Shown: one piece after another, positions 27,560 through 35,877 of the stretch
Position numbering within the stretch: the first letter of the stretch is position 1
Layout: each line of letters starts with the position of its first letter
Assembly: GCF_018860625.1 (NCBI RefSeq)
Contig: NZ_JAHKQB010000037.1
Span: 1-46,833, forward strand
DNA from: Paracoccus sp. C2R09
GTDB lineage: Bacteria; Pseudomonadota; Alphaproteobacteria; Rhodobacterales; Rhodobacteraceae
Length of the DNA: 46,833 nt
Direction of reading: 5' to 3'
Program-made: the position numbers and the translations under genes
The notes under the pieces: model-generated
Seen by the model: only the letters and a program-made list of their open reading frames with translations
Databases searched by the model: none
What the model was told of the DNA's origin: nothing

Positions 27560-28374
27560 GCCTTCTCGGCCCGCTTGGCCGCATCCCACAGGCGATCCAT
27601 CTCGGCCAGGTCGCTGTCCTCGGGGCGGCGACCGTCGCGGGCCAGCGCATCCTCGATCGCGGTGAAGCGGCGGGTGAATTTCGCGTTCGCCCGGCGCAGC
27701 GCCTGTTCGGGATCGACCTTCAGGTGGCGCGCAAGGTTCGCCATCACGAACATCAGGTCGCCGAACTCCTCCTCGACCTGATCCTGGCCAAGGGTATCGC
27801 GGGCCTCGACCAGTTCCGCGACCTCTTCGGTGATCTTGTCGGTGACGCCGCCGATCTCGGGCCAGTCGAAGCCCACGCGGGCCGCGCGGTTCTGCAGCTT
27901 GACCGCGCGGGTCAGCGCCGGCAGGCCCAGGGCCACCCCGTCCAGCGTGCCGCGTTCGGCCTTGCCCGCGCGTTCCACGGCCTTGATCGCCTCCCAGTCC
28001 TTCACCTGCTGTTCGGCGGACTTGTCGCGCGATTCGTCGCCGAAGACATGCGGATGGCGGAAGATCAGCTTGTCGCTGATCGAGGCCGCGCAATCGGCGA
28101 AATCGAACATGTCGCGTTCCGAGGCCATCTGCGCGTGGAACACCACCTGCAGCAGCAGATCGCCCAGTTCGCCCGGCAGCTCGTCCCAGGCCTTGCGTTC
28201 GATCGCGTCCTCGACCTCGTGGGCCTCTTCGATGGTATAGGGGGCGATCGAGGCGAAATCCTGTTCGATATCCCAGGGACAGCCCGTCTTCGGATCGCGC
28301 AGATCGGACATGATGCCGATGAGGCGGGTGATCTCGGCCGCCGGGTCGCGGCGTTCGGAACGATTGTCGGGCAT
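27556..28374 (-). CDS. mazG: MazG nucleoside triphosphate pyrophosphohydrolase
   Basis: A 272-aa protein with two tandem MazG domains, as in E. coli MazG. The first has GCPWDIEQDF, then EEAHEVEDAIE and ELGDLLLQVVFHAQ. The second has GFDWPEIGGVTDKITEEVAELVEA and EEFGDLMFVMANLARHL; the EExxE and ExxD metal motifs are intact in both. It hydrolyses (d)NTPs to monophosphate and pyrophosphate, cleaning the pool of aberrant nucleotides and influencing ppGpp. The ATG at 28374 gives the usual N terminus; the frame stays open for a further ~740 nt upstream, but that stretch is antisense to the M20 gene. It runs divergently from the M20 gene, 64 nt away. Confidence 0.94.
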   Translation of the reverse strand: MPDNRSERRDPAAEITRLIGIMSDLRDPKTGCPWDIEQDFASIAPYTIEEAHEVEDAIERKAWDELPGELGDLLLQVVFHAQMASERDMFDFADCAASISDKLIFRHPHVFGDESRDKSAEQQVKDWEAIKAVERAGKAERGTLDGVALGLPALTRAVKLQNRAARVGFDWPEIGGVTDKITEEVAELVEARDTLGQDQVEEEFGDLMFVMANLARHLKVDPEQALRRANAKFTRRFTAIEDALARDGRRPEDSDLAEMDRLWDAAKRAEKA

Positions 28375-28438
28375 TGCAAATCCCCTTGCGCAACAGGAAG
28401 GTGCGTTTCGACTGCCACAAGGAAGGACGCCTGTCCAC

Positions 28439-29602
28439 ATGCCCGTTCTGAACCGCATCGCCGATTTCGCCGACGACATGACGGCATGGCGCCGCCACAT
28501 GCACCGCCACCCGGAACTGAGCTTCGACTGCCACGCGACCGCCGCCTTCATCGCGGAACGCCTGCGCGAGTTCGGCGTGGACGAGATCCACGAGGGCATC
28601 GCGCAGAGCGGCATCGTCGCGATCATCCGTGGCCGGTCCGAAGGTTCGACCGTCGGCCTGCGTGCCGATATCGACGCGCTGCCCATGTCCGAGACGACGG
28701 GCGCGGAATGGGCCTCGACCGTGCCGGGCCGGATGCATGCCTGCGGCCATGACGGCCATGCGACGATGCTGCTGGGTGCGGCGCGATACCTTGCCGAGAC
28801 GCGCAACTTCGCCGGGCGCGTGGCGCTGATCTTCCAGCCCGCCGAGGAAAATGGCGGCGGGGCCGACATCATGGTGCAGGAGGGCATCATGGAACGCTTC
28901 GGCATCGCCCGCGTCTTCGCGATGCACAACAATCCCGGCCAGGCGCCGGGCAGCTTCCTGACGACCCCCGGTCCGATCATGGCTGCCGTGGACACGTTCG
29001 ACATCCATGTGAAGGGGCGGGGCGGCCATGGCGCGATGCCCCACATGACGGTCGATCCTATCGTGGCCGCCGTGGCCATCGTGTCGGGCATCCAGACCAT
29101 CTCCAGCCGCAACCATCATTCCGCGGACGATCTGGCGATCTCGGTCACGCAGATCCATGCGGGCAGCGCGGACAACATCGTGCCGGACACCGCCTATATC
29201 AACGGCACTGTCCGCACCTTCGCCCCCCATGTCCGCGAAATGGTCGCCCGCCGCATCCGCCAGATCTGCGAGGGGCAGGCAGCGGCCTATGACCTGACCG
29301 TCGATCTGGACTATGTCGAGGGGTATCCGGCGACGGTGAACGACCCCGCCCAGACCGATTTCGCCACCGCCGTCGCGCGCGAGATCGCGGGCGACGGCGC
29401 CGTCAGCGATCAGGGCGGGCGAGAGATGGGGGCCGAGGATTTCAGCTACATGCTGCAGGCGCGGCCCGGCTGCTACCTGTTCATGGGGCAGGGCGACACG
29501 GCGGGACTGCACAGCCCCGATTACGATTTCAACGACGAGGTCGCCCCGGTCGGCGCCAGCTTCTTCGCCCGCCTGGTCGAACGCGCACAGCCCGCCGCCT
29601 GA
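28439..29602 (+). CDS. M20-family amidohydrolase (hippurate/N-acyl-amino-acid hydrolase type)
   Basis: A 387-aa M20D metallopeptidase-like amidohydrolase. It has the leading WRRHMHRHPELSF, metal site HACGHDGHATMLLGAA, FQPAEENGGGADIM and the lid-domain segment KGRGGHGAMPHMTVDP, and ends with GAEDFSYML plus the last metal ligand region GLHSPDYDFND. Enzymes of this class remove acyl groups from amino acids (hippurate, N-acetyl-amino acids, IAA conjugates); the substrate cannot be fixed from sequence. ATG 28439 has AAGGAAGGA upstream. Likely monocistronic, with its own terminator. Confidence 0.92.
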   Translation: MPVLNRIADFADDMTAWRRHMHRHPELSFDCHATAAFIAERLREFGVDEIHEGIAQSGIVAIIRGRSEGSTVGLRADIDALPMSETTGAEWASTVPGRMHACGHDGHATMLLGAARYLAETRNFAGRVALIFQPAEENGGGADIMVQEGIMERFGIARVFAMHNNPGQAPGSFLTTPGPIMAAVDTFDIHVKGRGGHGAMPHMTVDPIVAAVAIVSGIQTISSRNHHSADDLAISVTQIHAGSADNIVPDTAYINGTVRTFAPHVREMVARRIRQICEGQAAAYDLTVDLDYVEGYPATVNDPAQTDFATAVAREIAGDGAVSDQGGREMGAEDFSYMLQARPGCYLFMGQGDTAGLHSPDYDFNDEVAPVGASFFARLVERAQPAA

Positions 29603-29623
29603 CGCCCTTCTCACGTTGACGTT

Positions 29624-29654
29624 GCCCCACCCCCGCCGGGTGGGGCGCTTTCTT
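29624..29654 (+). terminator. Terminator of the M20 amidohydrolase gene
   Basis: GCCCCACCC (29624-29632) and GGGTGGGGC (29638-29646) form a perfect 9-bp stem with a 5-nt loop, followed by GCTTTCTT. Its 3' end abuts the yajC promoter. Confidence 0.85.
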
Positions 29655-29681
29655 GCCAATGGCGGTCCGCGCGGCTAGGGT
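29653..29681 (+). promoter_or_regulatory. Promoter of the yajC-secDF-ccm run
   Basis: TTGCCA (29653-29658), a 17-nt spacer and TAGGGT (29676-29681). The predicted start near 29688 gives a leader of about 55 nt. Confidence 0.55.
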
Positions 29682-29699
29682 CCGTGCCGACCCAGACAT

Positions 29700-29726
29700 G
29701 GCCCCGCCTTTCCGCCGGGGCCTTCT
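29700..29726 (+). promoter_or_regulatory. Terminator-like hairpin in the yajC leader
   Basis: GGCCCCG (29700-29706) and CGGGGCC (29716-29722) form a 7-bp stem with a 9-nt loop, followed by TTCTTGCG, about 12 nt after the predicted transcription start and 20 nt before the yajC ATG. It could attenuate or stabilise the transcript. Confidence 0.45.
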
Positions 29727-29742
29727 TGCGAAAGGAATATCG

Positions 29743-30072
29743 ATGTTCGTGACCCCCGCTTACGCGCAGGCCGCCGGTGCCGGTGCGACCTCTGCCATCA
29801 CGCAGTTCATCCCGCTGATCCTGATCTTCGCGATCATGTATTTCCTGATGATCCGCCCCCAGCAGAAGCGTGCCAAGCAGCATCGCGAAATGGTGGCCAA
29901 CCTGAAGAAGGGCGATCAGATCATCACGCAGGGCGGCATCCTGGGCAAGGTTTCCTCGGTTCGCGACGACGAAGTCGAGGTCGAGATCGCACAGGGCGTC
30001 CGTATCCGCATTGTCCGCAGCACCGTGGCGCAGGTCCTGAACAAGACCGAGCCGGTCGCCGCGAACAGCTGA
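29743..30072 (+). CDS. yajC: YajC, Sec translocon accessory subunit
   Basis: A 109-aa single-pass membrane protein. The helix TQFIPLILIFAIMYFLMIRP is followed by the QQKRAKQH family motif and a cytoplasmic domain with MVANLKKGDQIITQGGILGKV. It belongs to the SecDF-YajC holotranslocon subcomplex, which improves protein export and membrane insertion. The start is the ATG at 29743, with AAAGGAA 5-11 nt upstream; the frame open before it has no support. secD follows after 15 nt with a GGAGG site. Confidence 0.95.
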   Translation: MFVTPAYAQAAGAGATSAITQFIPLILIFAIMYFLMIRPQQKRAKQHREMVANLKKGDQIITQGGILGKVSSVRDDEVEVEIAQGVRIRIVRSTVAQVLNKTEPVAANS

Positions 30073-30087
30073 GGAGGCGCAAGCCAG

Positions 30088-31752
30088 ATGCTTCAGATTG
30101 ACCGCTGGAAGCGCATCCTGATTATCGGGATCTGTCTTCTCGGGCTGCTCTATGCGCTGCCCAACGCCTTCTATGCCCGCGTCGAGGCGCATAACGATGC
30201 CGCGGCCCAGATCGAGGCCAGCGGCGTGGAAACGCCCGAGCTGATCGCGGCGCGGGACGCCTGGCCGTCCTGGCTGCCCGCGGGGCTGGTCAATCTGGGG
30301 CTGGACCTGCGCGGCGGCGCCCATCTTCTGGGCGAGGTCCAGGTCGAGCAGGTCTACAAGTCGCGCATGGACGCGCTGTGGCCCGAACTGCGTAGCGCCC
30401 TGGCCGAGGACCGCGGGACGGTCGGTGCCATCCGTCGCGTGGATGCCCCCGAGGGAGAGTTGCGCATCGAGATCGGCAATCCCGACCAGATGGCCCGCGC
30501 GGTCGAGATCGCGCGCGAATTTTCCGACCCCGTGACGACCCTGACCGGGGCGGGCCAGCAGACGCTGGACATCACCGGCAGCGGCGCGACCCTGTCGATC
30601 GGGCTGTCGGATGCCGAAAAGACCGTGACTGACGACCGCACGATCCAGCAGACGCTGGAGATCGTGCGCCGTCGCGTCGACGAGGTGGGCACCCGCGAAC
30701 CCACCATCATGCGTCAGGGCAGCGACCGCGTGCTGATCCAGGTGCCGGGCATCGGTTCGGCCGCCGAGCTGAAAGAGCTGATCGGCACCACCGCCCAGCT
30801 GACCTTCAACCCGGTCGTGGGGACCACCGGCGATGCCGATGCCCAGGCGGGCGTCGGTCAGACCGTCGCGCCCTTGATCGACCAGGAGGGGGTGTACTAC
30901 ATCCTCGACGGCACGCCCGTCGTCACGGGCGAGGATCTGGTCGATGCGCTGCCCGCCACCGACCAGAACGGCCTTCCCGCCGTCACCTTCCGCTTCAACC
31001 CCAGTGGCGCACGCGCCTTCGGGTCCTATACCTCGGCCAATGTGGGCCAGCCCTTCGCCATCGTTCTGGACAACGAGGTCATCTCGGCCCCGGTGATCCG
31101 CCAGGCGATCACCACGGGTTCGGGGCAGATCTCGGGCTCGATGGATTTCGACCAGGCCAACCAGCTTGCGGTGCTGCTGCGCGCAGGCGCACTGCCCGCA
31201 GAGATGACCTTCCTCGAGGAACGGACCGTCGGTCCCGAACTGGGGCAGGACAGCATCGACGCGGGCAAGGTCGCGGCGGGCGTGGGCTTCGTGCTGGTCG
31301 TCGCGCTGATGATCGGCAGCTACGGCATGTTCGGCATCTTCGCGACCGTCGCGCTCGGGTTCAACATGGTGCTGCTGTTCGCGATCCTGTCGGCCATCGG
31401 CGCGACGCTGACGCTGCCGGGCATCGCGGGGATCGTGCTGACCATCGGCATGGCGGTCGATGCCAACGTGCTGGTCTTCGAACGCATCCGCGAGGAACTC
31501 AAGACCGCCCGCGGCCCCGCCCGTGCCATCGAGGCCGGCTACGAGAAGGCCATGTCGGCCATCGTGGACGCCAACATCACCACGCTGATCGTGGCGGGCA
31601 TCCTGTTCGTGCTGGGCTCCGGCCCGGTCAAGGGCTTTGCCGTGACGCTGACCATCGGGATCGTCACCTCGGTCTTCACCGCGCTGTTCGTCACGCGCCT
31701 GATCACCGTCATGTGGTTCGAACGCGCCCGCCCGAAAAAGATCGAGGTCTGA
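30088..31752 (+). CDS. secD: SecD, protein translocase subunit
   Basis: A 554-aa inner-membrane protein. An N-terminal helix (residues ~10-28) precedes the large periplasmic P1 domain, with D1 motif GLDLRGGAHLLGEV, and the five C-terminal helices include VALGFNMVLLFAILSAIGATLTLPG and the D4 motif GMAVDANVLVFERIREEL. These acidic residues form the proton path that drives substrate pulling from SecYEG. It is next to secF, 1 nt apart, as in most proteobacteria. Confidence 0.97.
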   Translation: MLQIDRWKRILIIGICLLGLLYALPNAFYARVEAHNDAAAQIEASGVETPELIAARDAWPSWLPAGLVNLGLDLRGGAHLLGEVQVEQVYKSRMDALWPELRSALAEDRGTVGAIRRVDAPEGELRIEIGNPDQMARAVEIAREFSDPVTTLTGAGQQTLDITGSGATLSIGLSDAEKTVTDDRTIQQTLEIVRRRVDEVGTREPTIMRQGSDRVLIQVPGIGSAAELKELIGTTAQLTFNPVVGTTGDADAQAGVGQTVAPLIDQEGVYYILDGTPVVTGEDLVDALPATDQNGLPAVTFRFNPSGARAFGSYTSANVGQPFAIVLDNEVISAPVIRQAITTGSGQISGSMDFDQANQLAVLLRAGALPAEMTFLEERTVGPELGQDSIDAGKVAAGVGFVLVVALMIGSYGMFGIFATVALGFNMVLLFAILSAIGATLTLPGIAGIVLTIGMAVDANVLVFERIREELKTARGPARAIEAGYEKAMSAIVDANITTLIVAGILFVLGSGPVKGFAVTLTIGIVTSVFTALFVTRLITVMWFERARPKKIEV

Positions 31753-31753
31753 C

Positions 31754-32749
31754 ATGGCATTCCGTCTGAAACTGGTCCCCGACGAGACCAAGATCGACTT
31801 CTTCCGCTGGCAGTTCGTGACCTTCGGGTTCTCGGCCATCCTGATGATCGCATCGGTGCTTCTGCTGTTCGTCAACGGGCTGAATTTCGGCATCGACTTC
31901 CGCGGTGGCACGACCATCCGGACCGAGGCCGTCCAGCCCATCGATGTCGGCGCCTATCGCGACGCGATCCAGCCGCTGGATCTGGGCGATGTCGCCATCA
32001 CCGAGGTGTTCGACCCCAGCTTCGGGCCCGAACGCAACGTGGCGCAGGTCCGCATCGGCGCGCAGGACGGGGCCGAGGCCGTGACGCCGGCCACCATCGA
32101 GGAGGTGCGCGGCGTCCTGCAGCAGATCGACCCCTCGATCGAGTTCGCATCCGTCGAATCGGTCGGCCCCAAGGTGTCGGGCGAACTGATCAACACCGCG
32201 ATCTATGCGGTGCTGGCGGCGCTGGTCGGGATCTCGATCTATATCTGGCTGCGCTTCGAATGGCAGTTCTCGATCGGGGCGATCATCTCGTTGGTGCATG
32301 ACGTGCTGATCACCATGGGCATCTTCGCGCTGTTCCAGATCCGGTTCGACCTGACCACCATCGCGGCGCTTCTGACCATCGTGGGCTATTCGATCAACGA
32401 CACGGTCGTCGTCTTCGACCGCCTTCGCGAAAACCTGATGAAGTACAAGACGCGGCCCCTGCGCGACCTGATGAACCTGTCGGTCAACGAGACGCTGTCG
32501 CGGACGGTCATGACCTCGGGGACGACGCTTCTGGCGCTGATCGCGCTTCTGGTGCTGGGCGGCGACGTGATCCGCGGATTCGTCTTCGCGATCACCTTCG
32601 GGATCCTGATCGGGACCTATTCCTCGATCTATGTCGCGAAGAACTTCGTCCTGTGGCTGGGGGTCAAGCGCGATTGGGACAAGACCGATCCCAAGGACCC
32701 AAAGAAGCGCAAGAACGTTTCGCCCTTCGAAGGCGCCGAGGAGGTCTGA
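31754..32749 (+). CDS. secF: SecF, protein translocase subunit
   Basis: A 331-aa partner of SecD. It has a first membrane helix, FGIDFRGGT (D1-type motif), a small periplasmic domain, then five helices with the conserved SLVHDVLITMGIFAL, VGYSINDTVVVFDRLREN and RTVMTSGTTLLALIAL segments. The C-terminal cytoplasmic tail DKTDPKDPKKRKNVSPFEGAEEV is basic and then acidic. It works with SecD in proton-driven export. The Mth938-like gene begins 3 nt after its stop. Confidence 0.97.
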   Translation: MAFRLKLVPDETKIDFFRWQFVTFGFSAILMIASVLLLFVNGLNFGIDFRGGTTIRTEAVQPIDVGAYRDAIQPLDLGDVAITEVFDPSFGPERNVAQVRIGAQDGAEAVTPATIEEVRGVLQQIDPSIEFASVESVGPKVSGELINTAIYAVLAALVGISIYIWLRFEWQFSIGAIISLVHDVLITMGIFALFQIRFDLTTIAALLTIVGYSINDTVVVFDRLRENLMKYKTRPLRDLMNLSVNETLSRTVMTSGTTLLALIALLVLGGDVIRGFVFAITFGILIGTYSSIYVAKNFVLWLGVKRDWDKTDPKDPKKRKNVSPFEGAEEV

Positions 32750-32752
32750 TCC

Positions 32753-33103
32753 ATGCTGAGCCCCACGGAATTCGACGGCCAGAACGCGGTGGACGGCTAT
32801 GGGCCGGGTTTCTTCCGCGTGGCCGGCAAGGTCCATCACGGGGCCATCGTGGTCGAGGGCGACCGGATAAGCGGATGGGGTGGGCTGGATGACCGGGCCA
32901 CCCTTCGCGGCCTTGCGGGCCGCGTGGACGTGCTGTTCTTGGGGATGGGTGCGGAAATCGCCTATGCCCCGCGCGACCTGGTCGAGGACCTGAAGGCGCT
33001 GGACATCCGGGTCGAGGCCATGGCCTCGGCCACGGCGGCGCGGACCTACAACGTGACCCTGTCCGAAGGCAGGCGCGTGGCCTGCGCGCTTCTGCCGCTG
33101 TGA
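32753..33103 (+). CDS. Mth938-like (DUF498) domain protein
   Basis: A 116-aa single-domain protein of the Mth938/NDUFAF3-like family. Typical features are [15 protein letters not shown] [13 protein letters not shown], the central [11 protein letters not shown] strand and loop, and the end [22 protein letters not shown]. Its molecular function in bacteria is not established; the mitochondrial relative NDUFAF3 assists complex I assembly. The gene sits between secF and ccmA, overlapping ccmA by 4 nt (GTGA). This position next to secDF is common in alphaproteobacteria, suggesting a role in membrane-protein or respiratory-complex assembly, which is inference. Confidence 0.88.
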   Translation: MLSPTEFDGQNAVDGYGPGFFRVAGKVHHGAIVVEGDRISGWGGLDDRATLRGLAGRVDVLFLGMGAEIAYAPRDLVEDLKALDIRVEAMASATAARTYNVTLSEGRRVACALLPL

Positions 33104-33723
33104 TCCGGCTTCGCGCCCGCGATCTGGCCGTGGCCCGCGGTGGCCTGCGCGTGATCGAGGGGGTGGAACTGGACCTGCGGGCGGGCCAAGCGCTGATCCT
33201 GCAGGGACCGAACGGGGCGGGCAAGACCACGCTGCTGCGCACCATCGCGGGCCTCCAGCCGCCCGCTGCGGGGACCATCGAGGCCCCCGAGGATTCCATC
33301 GCCTATGCCGCCCATGCCGATGCGGTGAAACCGACCCTGACCGTGGCCGAGAACCTGGCCTTCTGGGCGCAGGTCTTCGGGGGCGAGGGCAGCGATGCGC
33401 TGGCGCGGCTGGATCTTGCGCATCTGGCCGACCGGCCCGCCGCACGGCTGTCGGCGGGGCAGCGGCGGCGTCTGGGGCTTGCGCGGCTGCTGGTGACGGG
33501 CCGCCCGATCTGGGCGCTGGACGAACCGACGGTCTCGCTCGATCGCGGCTCGGTCGGGCGCTTCACCAAGATCCTTCGGGCGCATCTGGGGCAGGGCGGC
33601 ATCGCCGTCATCGCCAGCCATCTGGATCTGGACCTGCCTGCGCAGGTGCTGGACCTTGATGCGCATCGTGCGGCACCGGGGCCCGTCGCCCGCCCCTCCA
33701 GCTTCAACGAGGCCTTCGGATGA
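33100..33723 (+). CDS. ccmA: CcmA, ATPase of the CcmABCD heme-handling ABC complex
   Basis: A 207-aa ABC ATPase. Walker A is GPNGAGKTT (about residues 37-45), the signature is [14 protein letters not shown], and Walker B is [10 protein letters not shown]. CcmA drives release of holo-CcmE from CcmC in system I cytochrome c maturation. It starts with GTG overlapping the stop of the Mth938-like gene (GTGA) and ends with an ATGA overlap with ccmB. Confidence 0.95.
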   Translation: MIRLRARDLAVARGGLRVIEGVELDLRAGQALILQGPNGAGKTTLLRTIAGLQPPAAGTIEAPEDSIAYAAHADAVKPTLTVAENLAFWAQVFGGEGSDALARLDLAHLADRPAARLSAGQRRRLGLARLLVTGRPIWALDEPTVSLDRGSVGRFTKILRAHLGQGGIAVIASHLDLDLPAQVLDLDAHRAAPGPVARPSSFNEAFG

Positions 33724-34376
33724 GGGCGCTTCTGCTGCGCGATCTGCGGCTTGCGATGCGCGCGGGCGGCGGTTTCGGGCTGGGGCTGTGCTTCTTCTTG
33801 ATCCTGACGGTCCTCGTGCCCTTCGGCATCGGGCCGGACCGTGCGGGGCTGGCCCCCGTCGCGCCGGGCATCCTGTGGGTCGGCGCGCTTCTGGCCTGCC
33901 TGCTGTCGCTGGACCGCATCTTCGCGCTGGATCACGAGGATGGCAGCCTGGATCTGCTGGCGACATCGCCCCTGCCGCTGGAGGGCGTCGTCGCGATCAA
34001 GGCGCTGGCCCATTGGCTGACGACAGGCCTGCCGCTGGTGATCGCGGCCCCCGTCTTCGGCCTGCTGCTGCAACTGCCCTTGGCGGCGATGCCCTGGCTG
34101 GTGCTGTCGCTGCTGCTGGGGACGCCCGCGCTGTCGGTGCTGGGGGCCTTCGGGGCGGCGCTGACCGTGGGGCTGCGCCGGGGCGGGCTGCTGATGTCGG
34201 CGCTGGTGCTGCCGCTGTATATCCCGACGCTGATCTTCGGGGCCGAGATCACGCGGCGCGGCGCCGAAGGCGCGCCGGTGGCGGCGCCCATCGCGCTGAT
34301 CGCGGGGATCACCCTGGCCGCCGCGGCGCTGATCCCCTTTGCCGCCGCCGCCGCGCTTCGGATCAACCTGCGATGA
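33720..34376 (+). CDS. ccmB: CcmB, membrane subunit of the heme-handling ABC complex
   Basis: A 218-aa inner-membrane protein with six predicted helices. It opens with [20 protein letters not shown], and the [31 protein letters not shown] and [12 protein letters not shown] segments are conserved in CcmB. It forms the transmembrane part with CcmC, CcmD and ATPase CcmA. The ATG overlaps the ccmA stop by 4 nt; a 39-nt gap precedes ccmC. Confidence 0.95.
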   Translation: MRALLLRDLRLAMRAGGGFGLGLCFFLILTVLVPFGIGPDRAGLAPVAPGILWVGALLACLLSLDRIFALDHEDGSLDLLATSPLPLEGVVAIKALAHWLTTGLPLVIAAPVFGLLLQLPLAAMPWLVLSLLLGTPALSVLGAFGAALTVGLRRGGLLMSALVLPLYIPTLIFGAEITRRGAEGAPVAAPIALIAGITLAAAALIPFAAAAALRINLR

Positions 34377-34415
34377 CGGCTTGAGCCTGCGCAGGGCATC
34401 GGGATAAGGAAAGCC

Positions 34416-35141
34416 ATGTCGATCTGGGAATACGCCAACCCCGCCAAGTTCATGCGCACCACCGGCGCGATGCTGCCCTGGCTTGTCCCGGCGGCGGTCG
34501 TGGCGACGGTCGTAGGGGTCGTGTGGGGGTTCCTCACGCCCGACGATTACCGGCAGGGATCGACCGTCAAGATCATGTATATGCACGTTCCCGCCGCGAT
34601 GATGGCGATCAACATTTGGGTGATGATGCTCGTCGCCTCATTGATCTGGATCATCCGGCGCCACCATGTCAGCGCGCTGGCCGCCCGGGCCGCCGCGCCC
34701 GTGGGTGCGGTGATGACGCTGATCGCGCTGGCCACCGGCGCGATCTGGGGGCAGCCGATGTGGGGAACCTGGTGGGAATGGGATCCGCGCCTGACCTCGT
34801 TCCTGATCCTGTTTTTGTTCTATGTCGGCTATGTCGCGCTGTGGTCCGCGATCGAGGATCCCGACAGCGCCGCCGACCTGACGGGCGTGTTGTGCCTTGT
34901 CGGGTCGGTCTTCGCATTGCTGTCGCGATACGCGGTCCTGTTCTGGAACCAGGGGCTGCACCAGGGCGCGTCGCTCTCGGTCGCCTCGGGGGAACGGATG
35001 TCGGCGGTCTATCGCTATCCGCTGTATCTGGCGATGCTGGGCTTTGCGGCGCTGTCGCTGGCGCTGATCCTGATCCGCACCCGGACCGAGATCCGCAGGC
35101 GCAGGCTGGCCGCCCTTCAGGCGAGGGAGCTTCGTTCGTGA
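34416..35141 (+). CDS. ccmC: CcmC, heme-presenting subunit for CcmE
   Basis: A 241-aa heme-handling membrane protein with six helices. The tryptophan-rich WWD motif is WGTWWEWDPRLT at about residues 115-126. Conserved histidines lie before and after it: YMHVPAAMMAINIW, and the LHQGASLS segment. CcmC loads heme onto CcmE in the periplasm. The start is ATG 34416, with AAGGAAAG upstream. Its stop overlaps the ccmD GTG start. ccmE, ccmF and ccmH are not in the window and must lie elsewhere. Confidence 0.95.
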   Translation: MSIWEYANPAKFMRTTGAMLPWLVPAAVVATVVGVVWGFLTPDDYRQGSTVKIMYMHVPAAMMAINIWVMMLVASLIWIIRRHHVSALAARAAAPVGAVMTLIALATGAIWGQPMWGTWWEWDPRLTSFLILFLFYVGYVALWSAIEDPDSAADLTGVLCLVGSVFALLSRYAVLFWNQGLHQGASLSVASGERMSAVYRYPLYLAMLGFAALSLALILIRTRTEIRRRRLAALQARELRS

Positions 35142-35281
35142 TCGAGCTGGGGAAATATGCGGGCGCCGTGATCGGTGCCTATGGCGTGTCGCTGGCACTG
35201 CTGGGCGGGCTGATCTGGCACAGCCTTGCCGCCAATGCGCGTGCGCGCCGCGATCTGGAAAGGCAGGAACGCAATGGCTAG
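35138..35281 (+). CDS. ccmD: CcmD, small heme exporter subunit
   Basis: A 47-aa protein with one membrane helix (YAGAVIGAYGVSLALLGGLIW) and a charged cytoplasmic tail NARARRDLERQERNG, the standard CcmD layout. It stabilises the CcmABC complex and helps release holo-CcmE. It starts with GTG in a GTGA overlap with ccmC and overlaps ccmG by 8 nt. Identification rests mainly on its position and helix-plus-basic-tail pattern, as the family is poorly conserved. Confidence 0.88.
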   Translation: MIELGKYAGAVIGAYGVSLALLGGLIWHSLAANARARRDLERQERNG

Positions 35282-35825
35282 GGTTTCACCCGTGGTGCTG
35301 ATCCCGCCCGTGATCTTTGCGGGGCTGGCGGTCATGTTCCTGTGGGGGATGGGGCGCGACGATCAGCTGCCCTCGGCCTTCCAGGGGCGCGAGGCGCCCG
35401 CCCTGCCGCAGACCACGCTGCCGGGCAAGGATCAGCTGACCGACGACATGCTGCGCCAGCCGGGCGTGAAGCTGGTGAATTTCTGGGCCAGCTGGTGCCC
35501 GCCCTGCCGGGCCGAACATCCGACCCTGATGCAGCTTGCGAAGGAACTGCCCGTCTATGGCATCGATCTGAAGGATGCCGAAGGCGATGCGCTGGAGTTC
35601 CTGGCCGAGGATGGCGATCCCTTTGCCGCCATCGCGACCGATCCGAAGGGGCGCGGGGCCATCGACTGGGGCGTCACCGCCCCGCCCGAAACCTTCATCA
35701 TCGACGGGCAGGGCCGCATCCTGCATCGCCATGCCGGTCCCCTGATCCGCGAGGATTACGAGCGCCGTTTCCTGCCGATGCTGCAGGATGCCCGCCGACA
35801 GGAACAACTGTCAGTTGCGGAGTGA
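35274..35825 (+). CDS. ccmG: CcmG/DsbE, membrane-anchored thiol:disulfide oxidoreductase
   Basis: A 183-aa thioredoxin-fold protein anchored by an N-terminal helix (residues ~7-26). The active site is WASWCPPC with C75 and C78, and the TAPPETFIIDGQGRI segment with the cis-proline loop is typical of CcmG. It keeps apocytochrome c CXXCH cysteines reduced in the periplasm. The ATG at 35274 has AGGAAC upstream and overlaps ccmD by 8 nt; ATGs further upstream lie inside ccmD and are rejected. Confidence 0.94.
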   Translation: MARVSPVVLIPPVIFAGLAVMFLWGMGRDDQLPSAFQGREAPALPQTTLPGKDQLTDDMLRQPGVKLVNFWASWCPPCRAEHPTLMQLAKELPVYGIDLKDAEGDALEFLAEDGDPFAAIATDPKGRGAIDWGVTAPPETFIIDGQGRILHRHAGPLIREDYERRFLPMLQDARRQEQLSVAE

Positions 35826-35840
35826 CTGACGTAGCGTCAG
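35826..35840. repeat. Inverted repeat between ccmG and ggt
   Basis: CTGACG-TAG-CGTCAG, a perfect 6-bp inverted repeat with a 3-nt centre, starts directly after the ccmG stop codon and 38 nt before the ggt start. No T tract follows, so a terminator is unlikely; it may be an operator for ggt. Confidence 0.35.
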
Positions 35841-35877
35841 ACTGCCTGCATCATCCGACATGAGAAGGAGCGGGCAG

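Noticed and set aside
27113..29659. 848-codon minus-strand frame across dusA, mazG and the M20 gene
   Set aside because: It overlaps three recognisable genes in the wrong frame and has no domain of its own.
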